A DNA stretch of 64,000 nucleotides from Acidimicrobiia bacterium (GTDB lineage: Bacteria > Actinomycetota > Acidimicrobiia > Acidimicrobiales > Bin134). The stretch lies in assembly GCA_022826705.1 (NCBI GenBank), contig JAJDUJ010000017.1, positions 29,561 to 93,560 on the forward strand. The letters run 5' to 3'. The translations under genes and the position numbers were made by a program. The notes beneath the pieces are model-generated. The model was not told where the DNA came from, made no database searches, and worked only from the letters and a program-made list of their open reading frames with translations. This document shows, piece by piece, positions 47,128 through 55,873 of this stretch; position 1 is the first letter of the stretch, and each line of letters starts with the position of its first letter.

Positions 47128-47304
47128 TTACTCGGATTCGCCGGCGCTCTGAGCTCTGGTTTCCCGCTGGTGCCGACTGTTGTAGCGGGGGGCCACCACC
47201 TTGGTGAAGTAGCCGACGATGGTGGCGATTACCAAGGGAGCTGTCCCGATAACCAGCAGCAGGGCGATCCACCAGTGCCACACCACGGCGGCGATCAAAT
47301 CCAT
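47128..47304 (-). CDS. 58-residue single-helix membrane protein
   Basis: ATG 47304 to TAA 47128. MDLIAAVVWHWWIALLLVIG and a following hydrophobic stretch (about residues 5-34) form one long membrane helix. The rest is a basic cytoplasmic tail (APRYNSRHQRETRAQSAGESE). It lies 6 bp before the metalloprotease gene and is probably co-translated with it. Not recognised as a named family. Confidence 0.6.
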   Translation of the reverse strand: MDLIAAVVWHWWIALLLVIGTAPLVIATIVGYFTKVVAPRYNSRHQRETRAQSAGESE

Positions 47305-47362
47305 GCGCTCACCCTAGTGGTCTGCTTGCGGAGACTCCACGCCGGGCAGTTGGGCCGCACGC

Positions 47363-47647
47363 TCAGAAATCTTGGATATCCAGGTCGTCCAGCACCACGC
47401 GCTGGAGGGTCTCAGTGATGCGGATTTGCAGGGAGGCGGGTGCCGATTCCCGACAGGCCTGGCCCATGGCCAGCTTGAAGCGCACCTCCACGTCGAGGAT
47501 CTGAACACAGGGGGCACAGTTGACCAGCTCTAGGCGAACTTGGTTGATGCTCTCCAGCGTGGGTTGGCCGTCCAAGGCCCGGGCGATGAGTTGGCGCGAG
47601 AAATCACATTGGTTGGGTACCCCCAAGCAAGGTTGATCGCTGCCCAT
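47363..47647 (-). CDS. anti-sigma factor of the RsrA / mycothiol-system type, zinc His missing
   Basis: A 94-residue protein encoded 17 bp after the SigR-type sigma gene. It keeps the RsrA layout: an early Cys, then LVNCAPCVQ with Cys44 and Cys47, then a tail with Cys65 and APASLQIRITETLQ. In the ZAS motif HxxxCxxC the histidine position is Glu40. The redox-sensitive zinc site must therefore differ, or another ligand is used. Expected role: release the sigma factor on disulfide stress. Confidence 0.75.
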   Translation of the reverse strand: MGSDQPCLGVPNQCDFSRQLIARALDGQPTLESINQVRLELVNCAPCVQILDVEVRFKLAMGQACRESAPASLQIRITETLQRVVLDDLDIQDF

Positions 47648-47664
47648 CTCGGTGCCTCCGAAAA

Positions 47665-48264
47665 TCAGATGCCAGCCGGCGCCGGCGCCCGGTCGGGGTC
47701 GGGTGGATCCACCCAGCCCCTGGTTTGTCCGAACTCTAACAACCGCTTCTGTAGCGTTTTTCTTCCCCGATGCAGCCTGCTCATCACCGTGCCCATGGGC
47801 ACGTCCAGGATTTCGGCGATCTCCTTGTAGGCGAAGCCCTCCACATCGGCCAAAAGCACCGCAATCCGGTACTCCTCGGGCAGCGATTCCAGGGCGTCCA
47901 CGATCTCCGACTCGGTGATGGTCTCCATCAGCACTTCCTCGGCGCTGGCCCCCAGCTTGGCCTTGGTGTCGCCCCCCAGCCGCTGGTGGAGGTACAAATC
48001 CTCCACCCCGGCCAGGTCTACCGACTTCGGCTTGCGCTGCTTGCTCCGGTAGGAGTTGATGAACGCATTGGTGAGGATGCGGAACAGCCAGGCCCGCAGG
48101 TTGGTGCCCTCCTGGAAGTTGCCGAAGCCCCGGTAGGCCCGCAGATAGGTCTCCTGCACCAGGTCTTCGGCGTCGGCCGTATTGCGGGTCATTCGCCGGG
48201 CTGCGGAATAGAGCTGGTCCATGTAGACCATGGCCTGCTCGGCGAACTTGGCTTGGTCAGCCAT
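47665..48264 (-). CDS. sigR: SigR/SigH-type ECF sigma factor (disulfide stress)
   Basis: A 199-residue ECF factor. Region 2 is [57 protein letters not shown], with the KQRKP block after it that is typical of SigR/SigH. Region 4 is [49 protein letters not shown]. Streptomyces SigR controls thioredoxin genes and mycothiol metabolism; trxA/trxB in this window are plausible targets. It precedes its anti-sigma factor. Confidence 0.93.
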   Translation of the reverse strand: MADQAKFAEQAMVYMDQLYSAARRMTRNTADAEDLVQETYLRAYRGFGNFQEGTNLRAWLFRILTNAFINSYRSKQRKPKSVDLAGVEDLYLHQRLGGDTKAKLGASAEEVLMETITESEIVDALESLPEEYRIAVLLADVEGFAYKEIAEILDVPMGTVMSRLHRGRKTLQKRLLEFGQTRGWVDPPDPDRAPAPAGI

Positions 48265-48336
48265 CTGGAAACAGCTTACTGCTGGGGTTGGCGATTGTGA
48301 TCGCGACTGACATGAACAAAAGGTGAATACAAGGCG

Positions 48337-49578
48337 CTATTTCGAACCCGGTCCGCCCACCTGCTCCCGCCACGGGACGTGCTTGTCCACTCGGGGCTCA
48401 GGGGGCAGTCCGAGCACCCGCTCGGCCATGTTGTTGCGGTGTACCTCGTCGGTGCCCCCGCCGATGGAGCCCCAGAACCGATTCAGCGCCTCGTTGGCCC
48501 ACACGCCGGTGTCGGCGTGGTCGCCGGCCACCCCGTATCCCCCCAGCATTCCCACGCCGAGGTTGCCCCGGTCCCGGCGGCTCTCCGACCAATAGACCTT
48601 GAGGGTCGAGCCGTCGAAGCTGGGCTGACGGCCCCGGCGCACATCCTCTTGCAAACGCCGGCCCATCCAATCCAACAGCTTCTCTTTGGTATAGGCCTGG
48701 GCCAGCTCCTGGCGAACCATCGGGTCTTGGGCCGTGCCCCACCGCCGGGCCAGGGCGATCAGGTTGGCCGCGCTGTCGGCCCGGTCCATGCCGCCGCCGA
48801 TCATGGTGGACTCGTTGGCCAGCACCAGCCGGGCCACCGCCCAACCGCTGTTCACTTCGCCGACCACGTTTTCGGCCGGGACCCGCACGTCGCTCAAGAA
48901 CACCTCGTTGAAGTGGGACGACCCGTTGATGGTGCGTATCGGACGGGGATCCACGCCGGGGGTGGCCATGTCCAGCAGGAAGAACGTGATCCCCTTGTGC
49001 TTAGGGGCGTCGGAATCGGTGCGGGCCAGCAGGATTCCCCAGTCCGACAGGTGGGCCGATGAGTTCCACACCTTCTGCCCGTTCACCACAAACTCGTCGC
49101 CGTCGCGTTCGGCCCTCGTTGCCAGGTTGGCCAGATCGGATCCGGCGCCGGGCTCGCTGAACAGCTGGCACCACACCACGTCGCCCCGCAGCATGGGCTC
49201 CAGGTGGCGGGCCTTCTGCTCATCGGTGCCGAAGTGGCCGATGGCCGGGCCGGCCAGGGCGATACCGGCGGCGAGGAAGCCGCTGGTTACATCGAATTGG
49301 GCGGCCTCTTGCTGGAAGATCTGCCGTTGCCACCGCTCCCCGCCCTGGCCGCCGTGGTCCGCGGGCCAGTCAATGGCCGCCCATCCGCTGTCGTACAGCT
49401 CCCGCTGCCACGCTCGACAGCGGTCCATGTGGGCCTTCTCCGCGGCGACATCATGATGGGTGGTCCGGGTCGACCAGCCGTCGCCGTCCTCCCGCAATGG
49501 GGCCCGGGCTTCCAGCCACGCCCGCACCTCTGCTCGGAATGCCGCTTGCTGCGGAGTGTCCTCTGAGTGGTCGGCCAC
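48337..49578 (-). CDS. acyl-CoA dehydrogenase
   Basis: A 413-residue FAD enzyme that introduces an alpha-beta double bond in an acyl- or steroid-CoA. Visible are WCQLFSEPGAGSDLANLATRAERDGDEFVVNGQKVWNSSAH, then LLARTDSDAPKHKGITFFLLDM, and the end GSIGGGTDEVHRNNMAERVLGLP. The start was placed at GTG 49578 (VADHSEDTPQQAAFRAEVRAWLE); the frame continues upstream only across the divergent gene. 48 bp separate it from the methyltransferase start. Confidence 0.93.
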   Translation of the reverse strand: MADHSEDTPQQAAFRAEVRAWLEARAPLREDGDGWSTRTTHHDVAAEKAHMDRCRAWQRELYDSGWAAIDWPADHGGQGGERWQRQIFQQEAAQFDVTSGFLAAGIALAGPAIGHFGTDEQKARHLEPMLRGDVVWCQLFSEPGAGSDLANLATRAERDGDEFVVNGQKVWNSSAHLSDWGILLARTDSDAPKHKGITFFLLDMATPGVDPRPIRTINGSSHFNEVFLSDVRVPAENVVGEVNSGWAVARLVLANESTMIGGGMDRADSAANLIALARRWGTAQDPMVRQELAQAYTKEKLLDWMGRRLQEDVRRGRQPSFDGSTLKVYWSESRRDRGNLGVGMLGGYGVAGDHADTGVWANEALNRFWGSIGGGTDEVHRNNMAERVLGLPPEPRVDKHVPWREQVGGPGSK

Positions 49579-49626
49579 GGTGCGACGATACGGTATGGGG
49601 CCGACAGAAACAGAGGAGAAGCCTCC

Positions 49627-50412
49627 ATGGCCGATGATCGATATGGGGTCCGCGATGAAGAGGTGGAGATCGAGCGGAACCGCCTGGAGATGCTGGCCGA
49701 AGCCCGCGATCCCCGCACCCGCCGCATTCTGGACAGCATTGGGCTGAGTCCGGGGTGGAGGTGCTGGGAACTTGGCGCAGGCGGCGGAACAGTGTCGGCC
49801 TGGCTGGGCAAGCGAGTGGGCCCCGACGGCACGGTGTGGTCCACCGATGTCGACCTCCAGTTCCACCGCCCGGTGCTACCCAATGTGGTGGTGGAACAGC
49901 ACGATGTGACCAGCGACCCGGTGCCCGAGTCGGCCTTCGACCTCGTCCACGCCCGGGCGGTTCTCCAGCACCTGCCCGAGCGCGATCAGGTAATCGAGAA
50001 GCTGTGGGAGGCCTTGGTGCCCGGAGGTTGGCTGATGGTGGAGGACGGCGCTTTTGCGTCCTTTGCCGAACAGTCGCTACCCGAGCCCTACGCCACCGTC
50101 CACCGCTACGTGTCCTCGGGGGTCACCACCGACTGGCGCGATTCCGACTATGGCGTCCGGCTGGTCGGTCGCTTCCGAGATCTGGGAGCGGCCGACATCG
50201 ACATCATTGGCGACGTGTGGGCCATGCGCCCCGGCGAGCCCGGCGGGGAGTGGTGGTTCATGGCACTGGAGCGGGCCGTTCCCCGTTTGGTAGAGGCCGG
50301 CCTGGTGAGCGCCGAAGACGGCGACACCGCTCTGGCTCAGGTTCGAGCGCCGGGATTTGTCATGATGAGCACTGTCTCAATAGCCGTTGTCGGCCGAAAG
50401 CCCTCGAACTAA
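49627..50412 (+). CDS. SAM-dependent methyltransferase (UbiE/COQ5-like)
   Basis: A 261-residue class I methyltransferase. The SAM motif is CWELGAGGGTVSAWLGKRVGPDGTVWSTDVD near residue 39-68, then FDLVHARAVLQHLPERDQVIEKLWEALVPGGWLMVED. The acceptor substrate is unknown. ATG 49627 is 5 bp after a GAGGAGAAG ribosome site. It is followed 18 bp later by a P450 gene. Confidence 0.9.
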   Translation: MADDRYGVRDEEVEIERNRLEMLAEARDPRTRRILDSIGLSPGWRCWELGAGGGTVSAWLGKRVGPDGTVWSTDVDLQFHRPVLPNVVVEQHDVTSDPVPESAFDLVHARAVLQHLPERDQVIEKLWEALVPGGWLMVEDGAFASFAEQSLPEPYATVHRYVSSGVTTDWRDSDYGVRLVGRFRDLGAADIDIIGDVWAMRPGEPGGEWWFMALERAVPRLVEAGLVSAEDGDTALAQVRAPGFVMMSTVSIAVVGRKPSN

Positions 50413-50430
50413 GGACCTCAGGAGGCAGAG

Positions 50431-51651
50431 ATGGAACCGCTAGAGCTTTGGAATCCCTCGACATTCAAGAATGGATTCCCCCACGACTATTTCCGTGACA
50501 AGCGCGACAACGATCCGGTGTTCTGGAGCGAGCACCCGCACTGGGACGGTTTCTGGAACGTCACCCGCCACGCCGACGTGCAGCGGGTGTCGCGCGACTC
50601 GGATTGCTTCAAGAGCCAGCCCAACCCCTTTTTAGCCGGAGACCAGCCGCCCTCGATTGACGACGGTGCCAACTCGCAGATGCTCATCAGCCTCGACCCG
50701 CCCGATCACACCAAGATGCGCAAGCTGGTCAATCGGGGATTCACGCCCCGCCGGGTGCGCGATTTGGAGGAGAGGATCCAGTCGCAGGTCGACCGGTTGA
50801 TCGACCAGGTGGCCGACAAGAGCGGCTGTGAGATGGTTAGCGAGATCGCGGTGGAGCTGCCCTTGCAGGTGATCGCCGACTTGGTGGGCGTGCCCGAAGA
50901 AGACCGCCACAAGATCTTCCACTGGACCGAGATCACGTTCGGCTTCGACGAGAAGTACACCACCGACGAGATGATGGAGGCCGGGGCGCAGATGTTCGCC
51001 TACGCCGACCAGATGTGCGAGATCCGCAAAAAAGAGCCCCACGACGACCTCATCAGCGTGCTTATGGAAGCCGAGATCGAAGGGGAGTCGCTCGACCAGA
51101 TGCAGATCGACGTGTTCTTCATGCTCCTCCAAAACGCCGGCTCCGAGACCACCCGCAACCTCATCACCACCGGCACGCTGGAGCTCATCCGCAACCCCGA
51201 CCAGATGCAGATCCTAAAAGACGACCCGTCGCTCATCCCCAACGCCGTGGAGGAGCTGTTGCGCTACACCACGCCGGTGATGCAGTTCGTGCGCCGGCCC
51301 ACCCACGACACCGTGGTGGGTGGCCAGGAGATCAAGGCCGGCGATCCGGTGGTGATCTGGTACTCCTCGGCCAACCGGGACGAGCGGGCCTTCGAGAACC
51401 CCGACACGCTGGACGTGACCCGCGATGCCAGCCAGCACGTGGCCTTCGGCGCCGGCGGACCCCACTTCTGCCTGGGGGCGTCGCTGGCCCGACTGGAGGC
51501 CAAGATGATGTTCGAGGCCATCATCGGCCGCTTCGAGGGCCTGGAGCTAGGGGTGGAAGACCCCCGGACCCTGCGCCGCCTGCACTCCAGCCTGGTCGAC
51601 GGCTACGTCGAGATGCCGCTGCGGTGGGACGGTGTCAAACCTGCCGCCTAG
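50431..51651 (+). CDS. cytochrome P450
   Basis: A 406-residue soluble bacterial P450. The I-helix oxygen-binding motif is AGSETTRN near residue 235. The ExxR motif is in EELLRYTTPVMQFVRRPTHDT. The heme loop is FGAGGPHFCLGASLARLE, with Cys near 350. The N-terminal WNVTRHADVQRVSRDSDCF block is shared with actinobacterial steroid and fatty-acid P450s, but the substrate is not determinable. A GGAGG ribosome site precedes ATG 50431. Confidence 0.95.
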   Translation: MEPLELWNPSTFKNGFPHDYFRDKRDNDPVFWSEHPHWDGFWNVTRHADVQRVSRDSDCFKSQPNPFLAGDQPPSIDDGANSQMLISLDPPDHTKMRKLVNRGFTPRRVRDLEERIQSQVDRLIDQVADKSGCEMVSEIAVELPLQVIADLVGVPEEDRHKIFHWTEITFGFDEKYTTDEMMEAGAQMFAYADQMCEIRKKEPHDDLISVLMEAEIEGESLDQMQIDVFFMLLQNAGSETTRNLITTGTLELIRNPDQMQILKDDPSLIPNAVEELLRYTTPVMQFVRRPTHDTVVGGQEIKAGDPVVIWYSSANRDERAFENPDTLDVTRDASQHVAFGAGGPHFCLGASLARLEAKMMFEAIIGRFEGLELGVEDPRTLRRLHSSLVDGYVEMPLRWDGVKPAA

Positions 51652-51674
51652 ATGGGTTTTGTCATCTATACGCC

Positions 51675-51718
51675 AATTGTTAGGCTAACTTGACGAACTG
51701 GCGCAGTCACTCTAGAGT
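51675..51718 (+). promoter_or_regulatory. promoter with overlapping DtxR/IdeR-like iron box
   Basis: GTTAGGCTAAC (51679-51689), the perfect core of the DtxR/IdeR iron box, lies within a 19-mer at 51675-51693 that matches the consensus at 13 positions by eye. It overlaps a -35 TTGACG (51690-51695), spaced 17 bp from a -10 TAGAGT (51713-51718). The start point near 51725 would give an almost leaderless mRNA for the binding protein at 51728. Iron-loaded repressor should block this promoter. Confidence 0.72.
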
Positions 51719-51727
51719 TCTGCGCCC

Positions 51728-52816
51728 ATGAGCAAGATTTCTCGTAATGGGCTGGCTGGCGCGCTGGTCGCAGTAGCCCTCCTAGCTGCCGCTTGCGGTG
51801 GCGACGGCGGCACCAAACTCGAAGGCGTTGCCGCCACCGTCTACGACGGCAAGTGCGCCGATGAAAATAGCTCGTCGGTCACCGTGTACTCCGGCCGCAG
51901 TGAGAACTTGATCAAGCCGGTCCTGGATGCCTTCGCTTGCGAAAGCGGCACATCAGTCCGGGTTCGCTGGGGCTCGTCCACCGACTTGGCCCTTCTGATC
52001 GACACCGAGGGCGACCGAACCGACGCTGATGTGTTCATTTCCCGATCGCCAGGTCCGGTGGGATTCCTGGAATCAAAGGGTCTGCTCACCTCAATGGACA
52101 GCAGCGTGCTGGAACTGGTGCGCGAAGACCATCGTGGAGCCAACGGCACCTGGATCGGATTCTCCGGGCGCAAGCGGGTGCTGGTTCACAACGTCGAAAT
52201 CGTGCCCCCCTCCCAGCTGCCGACCTCGGTATTCGACCTCACCGATCCGGAGTGGAGGGGTCGAGTGGCCATACCAGCCACCAACGGATCGTTTGTGGAC
52301 TGGTTCACGGTGTTCCGCGACCAGTACGGCAACGATGTGGCCACCCAGTGGCTGAGCGACATGGTGGACAACGACGCCCGCTACTACCCCAACAACGTGG
52401 CCATCGTGGAGGCCGCCGCCCGAAGCGAGATCGACGTGGGCCTGGTGAACCACTACTACAACTACCGATTGGCGGCTGATGCCGAAGCGGCCGGCCAGGA
52501 GTATTTGGCAGCCAACTACGACCTTTCTGACGAGGACATCGGCTCGCTGCTCATTATCACCGCCGCCACCATGACCACCAATGTGTCCGACCGGGAAGCA
52601 TCCCAGGATCTAATTGCCTACCTGCTCTCCCCATCGGCGCAGCGGTACTTCACCCGCAACACCTACGAATACCCGCTGGCCGGAGGCGTCGAGCCCAACC
52701 CGGTGCTGCCCCCGCTGACCGCCCTGTCCATCGGTTCCGTCGATTTCGACGCCCTCGGCGGCGGTTTCGAAACCACCGAAGAAATAATCCAAAGCAGCGG
52801 AATCCTCAGCCAGTAA
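51728..52816 (+). CDS. iron(III) ABC transporter substrate-binding lipoprotein (Fbp/Fut-like)
   Basis: A 362-residue exported protein with a lipobox at LAAACGG (Cys near residue 23). The mature part follows the ferric-binding type 1 fold: VTVYSGRSENLIKPVLDAFACESGTSVRVRWGSSTDLALLI, DVFISRSPGPVGFLESKGLL and YPNNVAIVEAAARSEIDVGLVNHYYNYRLA. The HYYNY block supplies the adjacent tyrosines that bind iron in this family. Permease and ATPase genes are not adjacent, so it must use components encoded elsewhere. The iron box just upstream supports the iron assignment. Confidence 0.9.
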   Translation: MSKISRNGLAGALVAVALLAAACGGDGGTKLEGVAATVYDGKCADENSSSVTVYSGRSENLIKPVLDAFACESGTSVRVRWGSSTDLALLIDTEGDRTDADVFISRSPGPVGFLESKGLLTSMDSSVLELVREDHRGANGTWIGFSGRKRVLVHNVEIVPPSQLPTSVFDLTDPEWRGRVAIPATNGSFVDWFTVFRDQYGNDVATQWLSDMVDNDARYYPNNVAIVEAAARSEIDVGLVNHYYNYRLAADAEAAGQEYLAANYDLSDEDIGSLLIITAATMTTNVSDREASQDLIAYLLSPSAQRYFTRNTYEYPLAGGVEPNPVLPPLTALSIGSVDFDALGGGFETTEEIIQSSGILSQ

Positions 52817-52896
52817 CGCCCAGCCTGCCGGCTGATGGTAATGACATTCTCGCTGCGCTGTGGATCAAGCATTCCTCACGATCTAACGTCTAATAC

Positions 52897-54150
52897 GTGG
52901 ACGTCGACCCCCTAGATCTCATCTCCCCCAAGCGCTATGGCGCCAACGGACATCCCCATGAAGTGATGGCCTGGATGCGCCAGAACTCTCCAGTTCACTG
53001 GTGCGAACCCGACGGCTTCCAGAACTTCTGGGCCATTACCCGCCACGCCGACATCATCGAGGTCTCCACGCAGCCTGAGCTGTTCAGCAACGAGGCTGAC
53101 AGCATCGCGGTGCGCAGCGACCAACAGGTCGCCGATTTGGAGAAGTACGGCAGCGTCATCGGCGAGATGCGGACGATCATCAGCATGGATCCGCCTGATC
53201 ACCGGCTCTACCGCAAGGTGGCCAGCGGGTTCTTCACCCCTCGGGGCATCAGCCAGCTCGACGAGATTGTCCACAACAGCGCCAAGGCCCTGCTCGACAG
53301 CCTGGGTGACGAGGGGGAGTGCGATTTCGTAGATGTCATTGCTCAGCGCCATCCGCTGCGGGTGCTAGCCACCATCTTGGGCATCGACCCAGAAGACGAA
53401 GAGCGCCTGCTGGTACTGACCCAGCAGCTTCTGGCCGGCGACGACCCCGATTACCAGCGCGATGCCGACAGCCGCCATGAGGCCAGCCGGGAAATCGGCC
53501 TGGAGTTCTACGCCATGTTCGACCGCATCATCAAAGATCGCCGGACCAACCCCCAAGAGGATCTGGCCACCATGTTGGCCCATGCCCACCTCCCCACCGG
53601 AGAGTCCCTGGGCGAAATAGAAACGTTTGGCTACTACCTCATCGTGTTCACCGCCGGACACGACACCACTCGCAATGGACTGTCGGGAGCGCTAGAGGCG
53701 TTCTTGGCCAATCCCGACCAGCTTCAGCGGCTGAGGGAGAACCCGGAACTGGCCAAAGAAGCGGTAGAAGAAGTGATTCGGTGGTCTACCCCGGTCAACT
53801 ACATGAAGCGCACCGCCATGGATGATGGCACCGTGGCCGGTCAGCCGGTGAAAAAAGGCGACTTCCTGGTGATGTTCTACGCCTCGGGCAATCGGGACGA
53901 GACGGTGTTCGACCGCCCCAACGACTTCGACATCGGCCGCCATCCCAACCGCCATCTGGGGTTCGGCTGGGCCGAGCACTACTGCCTGGGAGCGCATCTG
54001 GCCCGGGCCAGCACCCAGGCCCTCATAACGCAGTTGGCCGAGCGGGTGATCGAGATCGAGCCTGCGGGGCCGATCGTTCGCACCGAATCCAACCTCGTTG
54101 TCGGGGCCAAGAAACTGCCGGTGCGCTACAAGCTCCGTCCCGCAGCCTGA
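52897..54150 (+). CDS. cytochrome P450
   Basis: A 417-residue P450, distinct from the one at 50431. The I-helix is FTAGHDTTRNGLSGALEAF near residue 250, ExxR is in EEVIRWSTPVNYMKRTA, and the heme loop is FGWAEHYCLGAHLARAS. Asp and Thr in the I-helix are kept, so it should be a monooxygenase. It starts at GTG 52897 without a clear ribosome site and ends 36 bp before the flavin monooxygenase. Confidence 0.94.
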   Translation: MDVDPLDLISPKRYGANGHPHEVMAWMRQNSPVHWCEPDGFQNFWAITRHADIIEVSTQPELFSNEADSIAVRSDQQVADLEKYGSVIGEMRTIISMDPPDHRLYRKVASGFFTPRGISQLDEIVHNSAKALLDSLGDEGECDFVDVIAQRHPLRVLATILGIDPEDEERLLVLTQQLLAGDDPDYQRDADSRHEASREIGLEFYAMFDRIIKDRRTNPQEDLATMLAHAHLPTGESLGEIETFGYYLIVFTAGHDTTRNGLSGALEAFLANPDQLQRLRENPELAKEAVEEVIRWSTPVNYMKRTAMDDGTVAGQPVKKGDFLVMFYASGNRDETVFDRPNDFDIGRHPNRHLGFGWAEHYCLGAHLARASTQALITQLAERVIEIEPAGPIVRTESNLVVGAKKLPVRYKLRPAA

Positions 54151-54186
54151 ACCCTTTTCCATACCTCGACCCCAACTGAAACCACC

Positions 54187-55851
54187 ATGAGCACCAACGA
54201 CCAAAGCCCTGTCCACTACGACGCCGTGGTTATCGGCGCCGGATTCGCCGGCATGTACATGCTCTACAAGCTCCGCCAGCTTGGGCTGACGGCCCGGGTA
54301 TACGAACGCGGCGACGACGTGGGCGGCACCTGGTACTGGAACCGCTATCCCGGCGCCCGCTGCGACGTGGAGAGCCTGGAGTACTGCTACAGCTTCGACC
54401 CCGAACTGGAGCAGGAGTGGGAGTGGACCGAGCGCTATCCGGGCCAGCCTGAGATCCTCCGCTATGCCCAGCACGTGGCCGAGCGGTACGACCTGTATCG
54501 GGACATCCAGTTCAACACCATGGTCACCAAGGCCGCCTTCGACGACGACACCGGCCAATGGCAGGTGAGCAGCGCGCCCGCCGTCAACCACATCGACCAC
54601 AACCACGCTCCCAACGACGACGACACCGACCATGTCACCGCTCAATACCTCATCACCGCGGTGGGTTGTCTTTCGTCATCAAACGTTCCCGACATCGCCG
54701 GCGTCGACACGTTTCAGGGCGAGGTGTGCCACACCGGCCGCTACCCCAAAGAGGGCATCGACTTCGCCGGCAAGCGGGTCGGGATCATCGGCACCGGCTC
54801 GTCGGGCATCCAGGCCATTCCGGTGATCGCTGAGACCGCCGACCACCTCACCGTGTTCCAGCGCACCCCGCAGTACGCCATCCCGGCGCGCAATCATCCC
54901 CTCGACCCGGCGGAGCAAGCAGAGGTCAAGGCCGACTACCACCGGCTTCGGGAGCAGAACAAGACCCAGCAGGGCGCACTTGGGGCCCGTTTCGACTGGA
55001 ACGAGGGTTCGGTGCTCGACGTCGAGGTTGAGGAGGCGTTCAAGGAGTTCGAAGCCCGCTGGGAGATCGGCGGCTTCGCCTTCCTCGGCGCCTACTCCGA
55101 CATCGCCCGCACGCCGGAGGCCAATCACGTGGCAGCCGACTTCGTCAAGCAGAAGATCCGCGAGACGGTCCAAGACCCCGAGGTGGCCGATCGCCTCATC
55201 CCCACCACCTACATCGGCTGCAAGCGGCTGGTGCTAGACACCGATTACTTCAAGACATTCAACCGCGACAACGTCACCCTGGTGGACATCAGCGAGAACG
55301 TCATCGACGAGATCACCCCCGACGGCGTGCGGCTCACCGACGGCACCCGCTACGACCTCGACGTGATCGTGTTCGCCACCGGCTACGACGCCATGACCGG
55401 CTCGCTGCTCCGTATCAACATCCAAGGCCGGGGCGGGCTTCCTTTGGCCGAGCAGTGGTACGCCGGGCCCCGCACCTACCTGGGTCTGGGGGTGCCCGAA
55501 TTCCCCAACATGTTCACCATCACCGGCCCGGGCAGCCCCTCGGTGTTGGCCAACATGATTGTGTGCATCGAGCAGCATGTGGACTGGATCGGCGACTGCA
55601 TCGATTACATGCGGGCCAACGGCCACCGCCACATCGAAGCCACCGAGGAGGCCACCGAGGCCTGGGTGGACCACGTGAACCTGGTGGCCAGCTACACGCT
55701 CTACCCCACCTGCAACTCTTGGTACTTGGGAGCCAACATCCCCGGCAAGACCCGGGTGTTCATGCCCCTGCCCGGCTTCCCCGACTATGCCGAGAAGTGC
55801 GAGCAAGTGGCCGCCGCCGGATATGAGGGGTTTGCGCTCATCCCGTCGTAG
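54187..55851 (+). CDS. flavin-containing monooxygenase, Baeyer-Villiger type
   Basis: A 554-residue FAD/NADPH enzyme that inserts oxygen next to a carbonyl. The FAD motif is VVIGAGFAGMYMLYKLRQLG. The NADPH motif is VGIIGTGSSGIQAIPVI. The Baeyer-Villiger fingerprint is FQGEVCHTGRYP, where the usual final Trp of HTxxWP is Tyr. DDVGGTWYWNRYPGARCDVES is typical of cyclohexanone and steroid ketone monooxygenases. With the P450 before it and the sulfatase after, it suggests degradation of a terpenoid or steroid-like compound. Confidence 0.92.
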   Translation: MSTNDQSPVHYDAVVIGAGFAGMYMLYKLRQLGLTARVYERGDDVGGTWYWNRYPGARCDVESLEYCYSFDPELEQEWEWTERYPGQPEILRYAQHVAERYDLYRDIQFNTMVTKAAFDDDTGQWQVSSAPAVNHIDHNHAPNDDDTDHVTAQYLITAVGCLSSSNVPDIAGVDTFQGEVCHTGRYPKEGIDFAGKRVGIIGTGSSGIQAIPVIAETADHLTVFQRTPQYAIPARNHPLDPAEQAEVKADYHRLREQNKTQQGALGARFDWNEGSVLDVEVEEAFKEFEARWEIGGFAFLGAYSDIARTPEANHVAADFVKQKIRETVQDPEVADRLIPTTYIGCKRLVLDTDYFKTFNRDNVTLVDISENVIDEITPDGVRLTDGTRYDLDVIVFATGYDAMTGSLLRINIQGRGGLPLAEQWYAGPRTYLGLGVPEFPNMFTITGPGSPSVLANMIVCIEQHVDWIGDCIDYMRANGHRHIEATEEATEAWVDHVNLVASYTLYPTCNSWYLGANIPGKTRVFMPLPGFPDYAEKCEQVAAAGYEGFALIPS

Positions 55852-55873
55852 CCATCGCCTATCTTCTGACCTC

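Noticed and set aside
52817..52896. Intrinsic terminator after the ferric-binding protein gene
   Set aside because: CAGCC-TGCC-GGCTG makes only a 5-bp stem and no T-run follows.
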